Positions 1 through 8,456 of a DNA stretch of 51,078 bases are shown piece after piece. This DNA is from an uncultured Thermomicrobiales bacterium (GTDB lineage Bacteria > Chloroflexota > Chloroflexia > Thermomicrobiales > UBA6265): positions 1 to 51,078 of the forward strand of contig CADCWE010000253.1 of assembly GCA_902806325.1 (NCBI GenBank), given 5' to 3'. The notes beneath the pieces are model-generated. The model saw nothing but the letters and a program-made list of their open reading frames with translations, had not been told where the DNA came from and did no database searches. The translations under genes and the position numbers were made by a program. Positions within the stretch are counted from its first letter, which is position 1. Each line of letters opens with the position of its first letter.

Positions 1-1
1 G

Positions 2-1636
2 CAGAAATGGGAGCGCTACTCGGCGGCGTTGGTGTCGCTGGAAGCCGACCGCGAGAAGCTGGTCCACGGCGGCGACCCGGCGATCGCCGCCGACCGGGCG
101 CGCCGGCAGCGCGAGCGCGCGCTGCTCGACGCGCAGGCCGCCAGCACCACCGCCCAGGCCCGCGCCACCACCCGCGCCAAGTACGACAAGCTCCTCGCCA
201 CATTGCGGGCCGGGCGCTCGCTGCCCCACGACCACGACGCCCGGGAACAGTGCCCGACTTGCCTCCGCCCCTTCCTCGCCGGAGAGGCCGAGATCGCCGT
301 CGCGGCGTTCGAGGACGAGTTGGAGCGTCTCTCCGCCGAGGAGTCGTCCGCCCTCGAACAGGAACAGCGCTGCCTCCGATCGGCCAAGGAGCAGGAGATC
401 AACGAGCGGACCGCCCAAGCGCGGGTCGTCGCCGTGGAGCAGCTGAACGGCCGCATCCTCCAGGGCCGCGGGCACGTCGACGCCGCCCAGGCGGACATGA
501 CCAAGGCCGCCGAATTGCTCGCCGCCGCGCTCGCCCACCACGGGCTGCCCGCGGAGCCGACACCGGCCGAGGTCAAGACGGCCGGCGAGCAGGCCGATCT
601 TTGGCACCATCTCGTCGCCACGGCGCCCGCGCTGCGTCGCCTTCGCGCCGACGCGGAGCGCGCCACCGAGGAAACGGCGACCACCGAGGCGACCCTGGCC
701 GACCTCGGCGATGTCGCCTACGACGAAGCAGCCCACCGAATCGCCGACGCCGCGCTGGTCGAAGCGCGTCAAGCCGCTGCCCGGCTCTCCGAGATCGACC
801 AAACGCTCCGCCGTCGCCCGGCCCTGACCACCGACCGCGATGCCGCCAACGCCGACCTGACGCGGCTGGCCCACGAACGGGCCACGATCGAGCGCGATCG
901 CCAGACCGTCGGGTTCGACCCGGCCGCGCTGCAGCGGGCGACCGCGGCGGCCGAGACCGCCGAGCGGGACGAACGCGCCGCCCTCGATGCCGCGAACGCC
1001 GCCGAAACCGCCCACCGCGAGGCCGGGCGGCGGCGCGACGCCCTTGTCGCCGAGCACGCCAGGATCGCCGGGTTGGCCGAGCGCGCCGAAGCCCGTCGCC
1101 GCGACGCCGACGAGCTGGAGCAGATGTACCGGGAGTTCAACCACTTCGAGCAGTACGTCGCCCAGCGCGTCACGCCCCAGCTCGCCGAGCACACCGGCGA
1201 ACTCCTCGCCGCCGTGACGGAGGGCAAGTACGACCGGGTCGAATTCGACGAGAATTACGGCGTGATGATCTTCGACGGCGAGGACGAGCGGTTCCCGATC
1301 GAGGCCTTCTCCGGCGGCGAGCGCGACGTCGCCGCCCTCTGCGCCCGCCTCGCCCTGTCCCGCCTGATCGGCGCCCAGGCCGGCAACCCGCCCGCGTTCC
1401 TGGTCCTGGACGAGGTCTTTGGGTCCTTGGACCGCGAACGCCGCGCCCTGACCCTGGAAACCCTCGCCTCCCTGGCCGCCTCGACCGAGGCGTTCCAGCA
1501 ACTGTTCGTGATCAGCCACGTCGAAGACGTCCGCCAATCGGCGATCTTCGACGAGATCTGGCGGATCACCGAAACCGGCGAAGGCGTCAGCCAGTGGGAG
1601 AATTTGGCGCTGAGCGGCGGGGTTGAGGATCTGTAG
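2..1636 (+). CDS. sbcC: SbcC/Rad50-like ATPase, C-terminal part (5' end outside window)
   Basis: This is the C-terminal part of an SMC-family DNA repair ATPase; the frame is open from base 2, so the N-terminal Walker A half lies to the left. The visible protein has a CPTC zinc-hook motif about 85 residues in, then a long Ala/Glu/Arg-rich coiled coil. The ABC signature FSGGERD follows (about nt 1307-1327), then Walker B with the catalytic acid (FLVLDEVFGSLD) and a switch histidine in VISHVED. SbcC normally pairs with the nuclease SbcD to cut hairpins and protein-blocked DNA ends; sbcD would be expected upstream, outside this window. A fold-back repeat starts directly after the stop. The family is clear; the SbcC name rests on the hook and the C-terminal motifs. 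Confidence 0.85.
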   Translation, partial: QKWERYSAALVSLEADREKLVHGGDPAIAADRARRQRERALLDAQAASTTAQARATTRAKYDKLLATLRAGRSLPHDHDAREQCPTCLRPFLAGEAEIAVAAFEDELERLSAEESSALEQEQRCLRSAKEQEINERTAQARVVAVEQLNGRILQGRGHVDAAQADMTKAAELLAAALAHHGLPAEPTPAEVKTAGEQADLWHHLVATAPALRRLRADAERATEETATTEATLADLGDVAYDEAAHRIADAALVEARQAAARLSEIDQTLRRRPALTTDRDAANADLTRLAHERATIERDRQTVGFDPAALQRATAAAETAERDERAALDAANAAETAHREAGRRRDALVAEHARIAGLAERAEARRRDADELEQMYREFNHFEQYVAQRVTPQLAEHTGELLAAVTEGKYDRVEFDENYGVMIFDGEDERFPIEAFSGGERDVAALCARLALSRLIGAQAGNPPAFLVLDEVFGSLDRERRALTLETLASLAASTEAFQQLFVISHVEDVRQSAIFDEIWRITETGEGVSQWENLALSGGVEDL

Positions 1637-1637
1637 C

Positions 1638-1710
1638 GAGTCGGGAGTCGGGTGCGCGATGGTCGCCGGACGACCGGTTTCCCGACCGCGTTCCTTCCGA
1701 CTCCCGACTC
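1638..1710. repeat. Fold-back heptad repeat between convergent genes
   Basis: A perfect 14-bp inverted repeat (1638-1651 with 1697-1710) is built from the 7-nt word AGTCGGG repeated twice, around a 45-nt loop. It fills the space between two converging stop codons, so it could act as a two-way terminator. The same design recurs with other words between ribosomal genes further along. Confidence 0.75.
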
Positions 1711-3097
1711 ACTCGTCCCGCAGGCTGTACGACACGAACTCCGCCACCTGGTCGCCGCGGACGCGGAGGAAGGCCGGGGCGAGGATGGTGTCGTCGGCCG
1801 GATCCGGGTTCAGGGCCGACCGGACGGCGAACACGCAGGCGACGCGGTTGCCGTTGGCGAGCACGTCCCGCGCCTCGATGGTCGCCCCGGGCGCCGCCGT
1901 CAGGACGCGCTCGAAGGCGAGCCGCGCCGTGTCCAAGCCGCCGGCGCGGACCACGCCACCGACGCCGTGCTGGACGATCCGGCCGTCCGGGGCGAACAAC
2001 GCGGTGATCGCGTCGGGGTCGCGGCTGTTGATCGCCCGCACCACCCGCTCCAGCACCGCCTCCGCGCCGTCGAGCAGCCCGGATTCCGCCGCCGCCAACG
2101 CCGTCTCCGCGCCGGGCAACGGGAGTTGGCTGTCTGGGTCGCGGCCGGTCACGGGCGCGATGTCGGCCAGCGGCGCTTGGACCGCGCCGCCGGGTTCATC
2201 GAGGCGCATCAGGAACAGATCCAGGGCGCCAAAGGCCTGCTCGCTGCCAGGACCCAGGAAGACGTCGTGGCGGGCGCCGAGGACGGTTTGGACCTGGCAG
2301 CCCGCGATCGCGTCGCAGAACCGATCGGCCATCGCCCGCGGCACCTCGCCGCGCTGACCGCGCAGCAGCAGCGTTGGGCAGGCCGTCCGCGCCAGCACGT
2401 CCCAGTCCGATCGCGGCAACGACGCCGCCTCGACCCGCTCGACCACGTCCCGATCGTGCCGCCAGCGCAAGCCCCCGTCGTCGCCCGGAACCAGGTCGTG
2501 GGGCAGATCGTGGCGGGCGCGGGCCTCCGAGAGCCCAAGCCGGTCCTGGTAGAACGCCAGGGCCTCGTCTTCGGAGGCGAACCGCGCCGGCAACGCCCGG
2601 ATGGTCGCCAGGGCGCGCTCGGCCCGCGCCGGGTCCACCTCCGGCGCCGTGTCGCCAAGGACCAGCCCCCGCACCAACTCCGGCCGCCGGGCGGCCAGGT
2701 GGTACGCGACCAGGCCGCCGTGGAGGCGCCCGATCACAACCGGGCGATCCAGGGACAACGCCTCGATCAAGCCCGCCACGTCGTCCGCCATCGTGGCCGG
2801 GTCGTAGCCGTCCTCGGGTTTGTCCGATCCGCCGCGCCCGCGCAGATCCGGCACCACCACGCGGCCCTTGCGCGCCAGATGCGACGCCAAATTGGCCATG
2901 CCTTCGCTGCTTTGGAGGACGCCGTGGAGGAGCAACGCCGGCGGCCGCCGCGCGACCTCGGGGCCGGCCCAGTCCAGATACCGGAGCCGGATCCCGTTCG
3001 CCCGGACGAACCCGTCCCGCGGCGCCAGCGACGTGCCCGGTAGCCCCCGGCCACCCGTACCGGATCGCCGCCCGGTGCCGCCTGCCGCGTCGGTCAT
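1709..3097 (-). CDS. Alpha/beta-hydrolase-fold protein fused to an NTF2/SnoaL-like domain, nucleophile Ser absent
   Basis: The protein has 462 residues. Residues about 30-300 form an alpha/beta hydrolase fold, with the oxyanion-hole region LLLHGV (55-60), the strand VVVPDLRGRG (80-89) and a candidate catalytic His277. The nucleophile elbow, normally G-x-S-x-G, reads GRLHG (123-127), so Leu125 (codon CTC) stands where the serine should be. Residues about 340-462 look like a SnoaL/NTF2 cone domain (INSRDPDAITALFAPDGRI), a fold that often binds small ligands. The ORF is intact and its codon use is normal. It may be a non-catalytic or altered enzyme; no substrate can be inferred. A simple sequence error at codon 125 is the alternative. 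Confidence 0.7.
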   Translation of the reverse strand: MTDAAGGTGRRSGTGGRGLPGTSLAPRDGFVRANGIRLRYLDWAGPEVARRPPALLLHGVLQSSEGMANLASHLARKGRVVVPDLRGRGGSDKPEDGYDPATMADDVAGLIEALSLDRPVVIGRLHGGLVAYHLAARRPELVRGLVLGDTAPEVDPARAERALATIRALPARFASEDEALAFYQDRLGLSEARARHDLPHDLVPGDDGGLRWRHDRDVVERVEAASLPRSDWDVLARTACPTLLLRGQRGEVPRAMADRFCDAIAGCQVQTVLGARHDVFLGPGSEQAFGALDLFLMRLDEPGGAVQAPLADIAPVTGRDPDSQLPLPGAETALAAAESGLLDGAEAVLERVVRAINSRDPDAITALFAPDGRIVQHGVGGVVRAGGLDTARLAFERVLTAAPGATIEARDVLANGNRVACVFAVRSALNPDPADDTILAPAFLRVRGDQVAEFVSYSLRDE

Positions 3098-3241
3098 CGC
3101 CTGCCCCTCGCCTGCCGTCGTCCGTTTCGGCGCCCGGCGGAAGCATAGCCGACGGAGTGCGCCGTGGGCAGTGACGGAGTCGCCCGTCGCCAGGACGACG
3201 CGCCGCGAGTCGTTCCGTCGTCCCGCCTCCCGCCGGCTCCG

Positions 3242-3667
3242 TCACCGGCGGCGCAAGCGGCCAAAACACTCCCGGCAATAAATCGGACGCCCGCCCCGGG
3301 GCGGAAACGGGACCTCGGTGGCCGCGCCGCAGGAGGCGCAGGTGGCCGGGAAGAGTTGGCGCGGGCCGCCGTAGCCGCTTCCGGTACCGCGGCTGAAACG
3401 GGCTCCCCCAGTGGCGCTCGCCCCGCCAAAGGTGCCATGGTCGGTGGCGGTCACGACCGGTGCGCCCGCCGCCAGGCGGGCGTCCAGGGCCGCGATCGCC
3501 GGCGCGTTGCGCTCGGCACGACGGGTGGCCCGGCACGGGGCGCACCGCGTCGGTTCGCGCAGCCCCCGTTCCCGGTAGAACGCTTGCTCGGCCCCGGTGA
3601 AGGCGAACGGCGCGGCGCAGTCGGCGCAGGAGAGCGCGAGATCCGCCGAAGGACCGGGCGTGCTCAC
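3242..3667 (-). CDS. Zinc-ribbon protein with a CxxC-x17-CxxC domain
   Basis: This is a 141-residue protein with two cysteine modules. The N-terminal one has C-A-D-C near residue 14 followed by C-A-P-C. The C-terminal one is CASC, then exactly 17 residues including VPFPPRGGRP, then CREC, which matches the uncharacterised CxxC-x17-CxxC family. A Gly/Ala/Thr-rich linker joins them. The family is known as small putative nucleic-acid or metal-binding proteins of unknown role. Its stop overlaps the end of the downstream-lying copper-chaperone frame, suggesting cotranscription with that gene. Function beyond zinc binding is not supported. Confidence 0.75.
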   Translation of the reverse strand: MSTPGPSADLALSCADCAAPFAFTGAEQAFYRERGLREPTRCAPCRATRRAERNAPAIAALDARLAAGAPVVTATDHGTFGGASATGGARFSRGTGSGYGGPRQLFPATCASCGAATEVPFPPRGGRPIYCRECFGRLRRR

Positions 3668-3879
3668 GCCGCCGCGATGTCGAAGCCGGCTTCTTCGATC
3701 CCAGCCCGCAGCGCGGCGTCGCTGGCCCGCTCGTCGTGGCGGACCGTGACCAGCTTGCGTTCCAGATCGACGGCCACGTCGCCGACGCCCGGCACCTTGG
3801 TCAACTCGTCGGTGATCGCCTTCACGCAGTGGCCGCAGCTAACGTCCGGCACCGAGTACGTCTGGGTTCGTTCGCTCAT
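3664..3879 (-). CDS. copZ: Heavy-metal-associated (CopZ-like) copper chaperone
   Basis: This 71-residue single HMA domain has the metal site DVSCGHC (usual GMTCxHC) at residues about 11-17 and the ferredoxin-like pattern AITDELTKVPGVGDVAVDL. Such proteins carry Cu(I) to P-type ATPases or repressors. I chose the ATG at 3877-3879 because a GAGGAG Shine-Dalgarno lies about 12 nt upstream; an in-frame upstream start would add 32 residues unlike the family. The gene overlaps the zinc-ribbon gene by 4 nt. No copper ATPase or CsoR repressor lies within the window, so copper specificity is inferred from the family only. Confidence 0.85.
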   Translation of the reverse strand: MSERTQTYSVPDVSCGHCVKAITDELTKVPGVGDVAVDLERKLVTVRHDERASDAALRAGIEEAGFDIAAA

Positions 3880-3952
3880 CGGGGTGTTCACTCCTCGTCC
3901 GTGGTGGATCGCTCGTCCAAAGGTATCCAAAGTATAGCATGGTGCTGGTCGG

Positions 3953-5023
3953 CTACGGTGCCGCGCCGGCGCCAACCTCCGCCAAGCGCGGCGCCACCTC
4001 GGATGCGAGCAGCCGGAGGGTGCGGGCGACCCGTTCGTCGTCCACCCCGGCGGCGTGGACGTTGGCCAGCAGCGTGTCGGTGCCCAGGGTGGTCGCCGCC
4101 GCGGCGATCGCCGCCGCCACCGACTCCGGGCCGCCGTAGAGCATCGCTTCGTCGCGGGTCAGGGCGTCCGCGTCCGCCTCGGCCAGCGCCCGGCGGTCGG
4201 ACCGGCTGCCGCGGTCGCCGGCCGAGGCGAGGGCGCGCAACCGCAGCAGATCGTCGACCACTTCGGCTCTGGCCCGCTCGTCCGTCTCGGCGACGTAGAC
4301 GTGGCGCATCAAGGCCAGGGATCCGGGGGCGAAGGCGTCGTCGCCGCGAGCGGCGGCGGCGCGACCGGCCAGAAACGCGGTGGCCGTCGGCGCCAGCGCC
4401 GCCGTTGGCCGGAATCCGACCGCCATCCCCATCCCCTGCCCGCCCGCCCAGGTCGCGGCCGCGGCGTCGGTTCCGGCGTACCAGAGGGGCGGGTGCGGCG
4501 ACTGAAGGGGCAAGGGGTGGATCGCCACGTCGCGAATCGTCGTGGTCGGGCTGGCAAAGCCGACCTGGCCGCCGCTCCAGAGCGCCCGCAGGATCGCCAG
4601 CCGCTCCTGGAAGATGATCACCCGTTGCCGCGGATCGACGCCGATCGCCACCAGCTCCTCGGGCCGGTGCCCGAGACCGAGTCCGACCTCGAGCCGGCCC
4701 GCGCAGAGGTGGTCCAGCGTCGCCACTTCCTCGGCCAAGAGCGCCGGGTGGTGGAGGGGCAGGGTGTAGGCCAGCACCCCGAGCCGGATCCGGCGGGTCC
4801 GCTGCGACGCCGCCCCCAACCACGCCGCCGGTGACCCCGCCCGGTAGGACGGCATGAAGTGCCGCTCGGCGACGAACGCCAGCCCGAACCCCAGCTCGTC
4901 GGCCAGCGCCAGGTGATCGAGCCGACGCCGGTACGCCGACGGCGTCGCCCGATCCGGGTCGTCGCTGGTCGCCTCGGCCGGGTCCACCTGCATGATGTCG
5001 AACAGGCCGAGGCGGATCGCCAT
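3953..5023 (-). CDS. LLM-class flavin-dependent oxidoreductase
   Basis: A 356-residue bacterial-luciferase-like TIM barrel. Typical marks are the N-terminal strand MAIRLGLFDIMQ, AERHFMPSYR, the segment VATLDHLCAGRLEVGLGLG (flavin phosphate region) and PPLWYAG. This family uses FMN or F420 to oxidise or monooxygenate small substrates; the substrate here is unknown. The start at 5023 has GGAG 7 nt upstream and begins exactly at the first barrel strand. The gene lies downstream of a tiny transcription unit that ends in a strong terminator, so it probably has its own promoter in 5024-5160 or depends on read-through. Confidence 0.85.
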   Translation of the reverse strand: MAIRLGLFDIMQVDPAEATSDDPDRATPSAYRRRLDHLALADELGFGLAFVAERHFMPSYRAGSPAAWLGAASQRTRRIRLGVLAYTLPLHHPALLAEEVATLDHLCAGRLEVGLGLGHRPEELVAIGVDPRQRVIIFQERLAILRALWSGGQVGFASPTTTIRDVAIHPLPLQSPHPPLWYAGTDAAAATWAGGQGMGMAVGFRPTAALAPTATAFLAGRAAAARGDDAFAPGSLALMRHVYVAETDERARAEVVDDLLRLRALASAGDRGSRSDRRALAEADADALTRDEAMLYGGPESVAAAIAAAATTLGTDTLLANVHAAGVDDERVARTLRLLASEVAPRLAEVGAGAAP

Positions 5024-5163
5024 CCGAAGCTCCCATAAACACCGATCGGCAACCGACACGATTCGTGGCCCGGAAAGGCCGGGCTACGCCAACGAAGCCT
5101 CGCCGAGGCTGGGCCCGAACGATCGACTCGTCCGAACCGTACTCGAAGACCGATCGTCGGACA

Positions 5164-5194
5164 CAAGGAAAAGGCCGGTCCCGAAGGACCGGCC
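5164..5194 (-). terminator. Rho-independent terminator with UUCG tetraloop
   Basis: On the minus strand a perfect 9-bp GC-rich stem (5186-5194 with 5173-5181) closes a UUCG loop and is followed by a T-rich tract (TTTTCCTTG). It lies about 40 nt past the stop of the 16-codon ORF at 5235-5285 and closes that unit. Confidence 0.85.
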
Positions 5195-5234
5195 CTAACC
5201 CGGACATCACGGCTGCATCGCAGCCGAGAGGCTC

Positions 5235-5285
5235 TTAGAGACTCACGACCTCAGTCGTGATGCCCTCGTGACCGTGACTACTCAT
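5235..5285 (-). CDS. Candidate 16-residue peptide (or short ORF inside a structured small RNA)
   Basis: The ORF encodes MSSHGHEGITTEVVSL. A perfect AAGGAGGTGA Shine-Dalgarno (5291-5300) lies 8 nt before this ATG; an in-frame ATG at 5289-5291 is too close to it. A promoter sits upstream and a terminator downstream, so a transcript of about 190 nt is expected. No neighbour resembles a peptide-modifying enzyme or dedicated exporter. The coding region contains a CACGAC/GTCGTG hairpin, so a regulatory leader or small RNA is an alternative. I do not recognise a family. The expression signals are seen directly; a working peptide is inference. Confidence 0.5.
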   Translation of the reverse strand: MSSHGHEGITTEVVSL

Positions 5286-5361
5286 TGGCATCACCTCCTT
5301 TACCCTGTGTGGACTACCCTGCGGGCCGGAAGGTGCGGCCGGTTTCTCGACCGCTGGAAGA

Positions 5362-5390
5362 AATCTAGCACGCCCGTCATGGGGCGTCAA
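5362..5390 (-). promoter_or_regulatory. Sigma70-type promoter of the small transcription unit
   Basis: On the minus strand TTGACG (5385-5390) and TAGATT (5362-5367) are separated by exactly 17 nt. The predicted transcript starts near 5355, about 70 nt before the start codon of the 16-codon ORF. Confidence 0.7.
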
Positions 5391-5575
5391 TATCCTCGGC
5401 CAAGCATCGCGTCCCATTCGCGACCCCGTGCTCACGCTTGGTGACGCGACCTACACATCCTCGAACGGTTGGCCCGATTCTTGTGGGCGGTCGCGCCGGT
5501 GGTTTCCCCGTGGAACGCGGAATCGAGCCGTGCGGGTCCCGCCACGTCCCCGCACGCTTTCGGAGAGGATCACCC

Positions 5576-6379
5576 GTGCCATCCACGCCCGTCCGCGTCG
5601 GGGTCCAGATCAAGCCCCAACACGCCACCTACGCCCAAATGCGCGCCGCCTGGACCAAGGCCGAAGACCTCGGTGCCGATACCCTCTTCAACTGGGATCA
5701 CTTCTACCCGCTCAGCGGCGACCCCGACGGCACCCACTTCGAGTGCTGGACCTTGCTGGCCGCGATGGCCGAGGTCACCGAGCGCGTCCAGTTCGGCGCC
5801 CTGGTCACCTGCAATTCCTACCGCAACCCGAACCTGCTGGCGGACATGGCCCGGACCGTGGACCACGTCTCGGACGGTCGCCTGATCCTTGGTCTGGGCA
5901 GCGGGTGGTTTCAGAAAGACTACGACCAGTACGGCTACGAGTTCGGCACCGCACCCGGTCGCCTCAAGGACCTCGGCGAATCGCTGCCGATCGTGGAAGA
6001 CCGCCTCGCCAAGCTCAACCCGGGCCCGGTGCGCGGCAAGATCCCGGTCATGATCGGCGGCGGCGGCGAAAAGGTGACGCTGCGTCTGGTCGCCCAGCAC
6101 GCCGACATCTGGAACGGTTTTGGCGCCCCCGACGAGATCGCCCGCAAGAGCGCGATCCTCGACGACTGGTGCGCCAAGGTCGGGCGCGACCCCGCCGCGA
6201 TCGAGCGCTCCGTCCTCGGCGACCTCAAGGGGGCGGAACGTGCCGACGAGTACGTCGCCAATGGCATCACCCACCTCATCGTCGGCGTCGGCGGCCCCGA
6301 CTACGACCTTGGGCCGCTGCGCGAACTGATCCAATGGCGCGACATCCGCGCCCAAGGGGCGGACGCGGCGGCGATGTAG
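5576..6379 (+). CDS. LLM-class oxidoreductase, F420-dependent type likely
   Basis: A 267-residue luciferase-family TIM barrel. Recognisable parts are [17 protein letters not shown] at the N-terminus, [50 protein letters not shown] and [16 protein letters not shown]. These resemble the actinobacterial and Chloroflexota F420-linked subgroup. The GTG at 5576 is preceded by GGAGAGGA about 8 nt away; the longer ATG-type frame would add a Gly/Arg-rich leader unlike the family. It is divergent from the tiny unit and convergent with the amidase gene. F420 use is inferred from the subgroup and not proven by a motif here. Confidence 0.85.
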   Translation: MPSTPVRVGVQIKPQHATYAQMRAAWTKAEDLGADTLFNWDHFYPLSGDPDGTHFECWTLLAAMAEVTERVQFGALVTCNSYRNPNLLADMARTVDHVSDGRLILGLGSGWFQKDYDQYGYEFGTAPGRLKDLGESLPIVEDRLAKLNPGPVRGKIPVMIGGGGEKVTLRLVAQHADIWNGFGAPDEIARKSAILDDWCAKVGRDPAAIERSVLGDLKGAERADEYVANGITHLIVGVGGPDYDLGPLRELIQWRDIRAQGADAAAM

Positions 6380-6602
6380 GACCGCGGTGGGTCGTGCCTC
6401 GGGCAGACGAACACCGAACGGCGCGGGCGCCCTCCATCGTCGGTGTGGCGCCGAGGGCGGACCGGCGCGTCCGCCCGTTTGACCTACTCCCGATCACGGT
6501 GGGGGAACCTGGCGCCGATACCGCCCCGGCAGCACCCTGGCAACGTCGGCTCCACGCCGGACCACCGCCACAACCGCCCCGGGTTGGCGTTCTGACCCGC
6601 CG

Positions 6603-7472
6603 TCACCGCACGCCGGTCGCGGCCACCTCCGGCCAGGCGTAGCGCTCCGGTATCCGGTTCGCCAGACTCGGCACCTGGCGCCGCACGGAGCGGAGGCGGT
6701 CGAGGTCAAGGTCGCAGCCGATCGCGGTCTCGGTGTCCGGCGCGGTGGCGAGGACGGTGCCCCACGGGTCGACGATCATCGAGCGGCCGTAGCACCACTT
6801 GTCGCCGTGCTTGCCGACCTGCGCCGGGGCGACCATAAAGACGCCGTTCTCGATCGCCCGGGCGCGGATCAAAACCTCCCAATGGTCCTTGCCGGTGGCG
6901 AGGGTGAACGCCGCCGGCAGGACGATCACCTCGGCGCCGCGCAGCGCCAGGATCCGGAACAACTCCGGGAAGCGGAGGTCGTAGCAGATGGTCAACCCGA
7001 CGGTCACGCCCTCGACGTCCACGGTCACGATCTCGTCGCCGGGGGAGATGGTCGCCGACTCCTGGTAGGTCGCCACGCCGTCCAGGACCACGTCGTAGAG
7101 GTGGATCTTGGTGTAGCGGGCGACGACCTCGCCGCTCGGCGCGAGGACCGCCGTCGTGTTGCGCAGCCGCGGGTCGCCGGCGCGGGTCTCGACGATGCTA
7201 CCGGCATGGATCCAAACGCCGTGGCGGCGCGCCCGCTCGGCGAGGCGGTCGGTGGTCGGCCCGGGGATCGGTTCGGCGTTCTCCCGCTCTCCTTCCTCCG
7301 GTCCCAGGTAGGTCCAGACCTCCGGCAGCGCGATCAGGCGCGCCCCTCCGGCCGCCGCGCGGTCGATCAGCCGCAGCGCGGTCTCGACGTTGGCCACCTT
7401 GTCCGCGCCGCTGTTCATCTGCACCGCCGCCACGCTCAGCGACGACGGCCCAAACTCGCGCCCCTGCATCAC
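6603..7472 (-). CDS. Carbon-nitrogen hydrolase (nitrilase superfamily, Nit1/omega-amidase-like)
   Basis: A 289-residue protein with the complete Glu-Lys-Cys triad: Glu51 in LPEVW, Lys122 in TKIHLYD and Cys163 in ICYDLRFPE. The size and the KIHLYD / CYDLRFPE pair are those of the Nit1-type amidase branch, which hydrolyses deaminated glutathione or omega-amides as metabolite repair. The gene begins GTG-ATG; GGAGG lies 7 nt before the GTG. It stands alone between a convergent oxidoreductase gene and a small membrane-protein gene. The superfamily is certain, the exact substrate is not. Confidence 0.88.
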   Translation of the reverse strand: MMQGREFGPSSLSVAAVQMNSGADKVANVETALRLIDRAAAGGARLIALPEVWTYLGPEEGERENAEPIPGPTTDRLAERARRHGVWIHAGSIVETRAGDPRLRNTTAVLAPSGEVVARYTKIHLYDVVLDGVATYQESATISPGDEIVTVDVEGVTVGLTICYDLRFPELFRILALRGAEVIVLPAAFTLATGKDHWEVLIRARAIENGVFMVAPAQVGKHGDKWCYGRSMIVDPWGTVLATAPDTETAIGCDLDLDRLRSVRRQVPSLANRIPERYAWPEVAATGVR

Positions 7473-7506
7473 AAAGACTCCTCCACTCCCCGTCTTCCGG
7501 TCGTCC

Positions 7507-7680
7507 CTACCCGAACACCCACCGGACCGTGGAACTGACGCAGATGACCCCCGCGATCACCAGCAGCAAGACCAGGATCACCAAGCAAGAGCGGGCGGAT
7601 GAGCCGATTTCCTGATCCACCTCGGGCAACGGCGCGGCCGGAGATTCGACTGGCCCCGCGCGGGTTTGGTCGTGGTCCAC
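7507..7680 (-). CDS. Small single-span membrane protein
   Basis: With a GTG start at 7680 this is a 57-residue protein: a short hydrophilic N-terminus rich in Pro and acidic residues (PLPEVDQEIG), then one hydrophobic helix (CLVILVLLLVIAGVICV) and a short basic end. A longer frame to 7773 would overlap the upstream phosphatidyltransferase gene and look Arg/Pro-rich, so the shorter start is preferred. It follows the lipid-synthesis operon on the same strand. No family recognised; a real but uncharacterised protein is likely from the clean transmembrane segment. Confidence 0.5.
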   Translation of the reverse strand: MDHDQTRAGPVESPAAPLPEVDQEIGSSARSCLVILVLLLVIAGVICVSSTVRWVFG

Positions 7681-7717
7681 GAAAAGGTAACCCCTGTCCG
7701 AGGCAATCAACGGGCGG

Positions 7718-8419
7718 CTACGGGCGGCGGCGGCGTTTGGCGGAGGCCGCGCGAACGGCCCGCGACGGGTCAACCGGCGGCAACGGCGCGGGCGCCGACG
7801 ACGGGGCGGCCGCCCGCGCGCCCACCGGCGGGGTCTGCTCCCGCACCGAGAGGCGCCACACGTGGAGGATCCGGGTCAGGGCGGTGGCGTGGGTGGTCGC
7901 CGCCAGGATCCAGAGCGCCCAGAGCGGCCGGTCGATCACCAGCGCCAGGGCCAGCAGCACGATCCGCTCCGGTCTGGCCACCAACCCGACCGCCGCGGTG
8001 TACCCGGCCGCTTCCGCCCTGGCGCGGGCGTAGGAGATCAACAGCGCGCCCGATCCGGCGACGAAGACCAGCAGGGCGCCGGTCTCGGCGTCGGCGGTCC
8101 CTTGGAGGTAAATCAGGACCCCGAGAAAGACGACGACTTCGGAGTAGCGGTCCAGCGTCGAATCGAGGAACCCGCCGAACCGGGTCGTGGTGCCGGAGGC
8201 GCGGGCGATCGCCCCGTCGACCATGTCGAAGCCGCTCGCCACCAGCAGAAGCACCCCGCCTAATTGCGGCTGCCCGGCGCCGATGACGACCGCGACGATC
8301 ACGTTCAACGCCAACCCGATTAAGGTCGCGCCGTTCGGCGTCAACCCGCGGGCGGCGAAGAAGCGCCCGACCACCAGCAGGTAGCCGCGGATCCAATCGC
8401 CGATCCGACCGGAGATCAT
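7718..8419 (-). CDS. CDP-alcohol phosphatidyltransferase (PI/PI-phosphate synthase-like)
   Basis: A 233-residue membrane enzyme with the full family signature D-G-x2-A-R-x8-G-x3-D-x3-D, seen as VDGAIARASGTTTRFGG followed by FLDSTLD (residues about 67-90). The rest is hydrophobic with about six membrane spans. It transfers a phosphatidyl group from CDP-diacylglycerol, or an analogous CDP-lipid, to an alcohol at the membrane. The PimA-like mannosyltransferase gene ends 37 nt upstream, pointing to inositol or inositol-phosphate as acceptor, as in actinobacterial pgsA-pimA clusters. The acceptor is inferred from context; glycerol-phosphate remains possible. No acyltransferase gene lies between the two. 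Confidence 0.85.
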   Translation of the reverse strand: MISGRIGDWIRGYLLVVGRFFAARGLTPNGATLIGLALNVIVAVVIGAGQPQLGGVLLLVASGFDMVDGAIARASGTTTRFGGFLDSTLDRYSEVVVFLGVLIYLQGTADAETGALLVFVAGSGALLISYARARAEAAGYTAAVGLVARPERIVLLALALVIDRPLWALWILAATTHATALTRILHVWRLSVREQTPPVGARAAAPSSAPAPLPPVDPSRAVRAASAKRRRRP

Positions 8420-8456
8420 CGGCTTCCCCCGCGCCCCATCGTTGGCCCAACCACGC

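Noticed and set aside
5287-5302. Plus-strand match to the 3' end of 16S rRNA (ATCACCTCCTTT)
   Set aside because: It is only the complement of a perfect Shine-Dalgarno; no flanking rRNA sequence is present.
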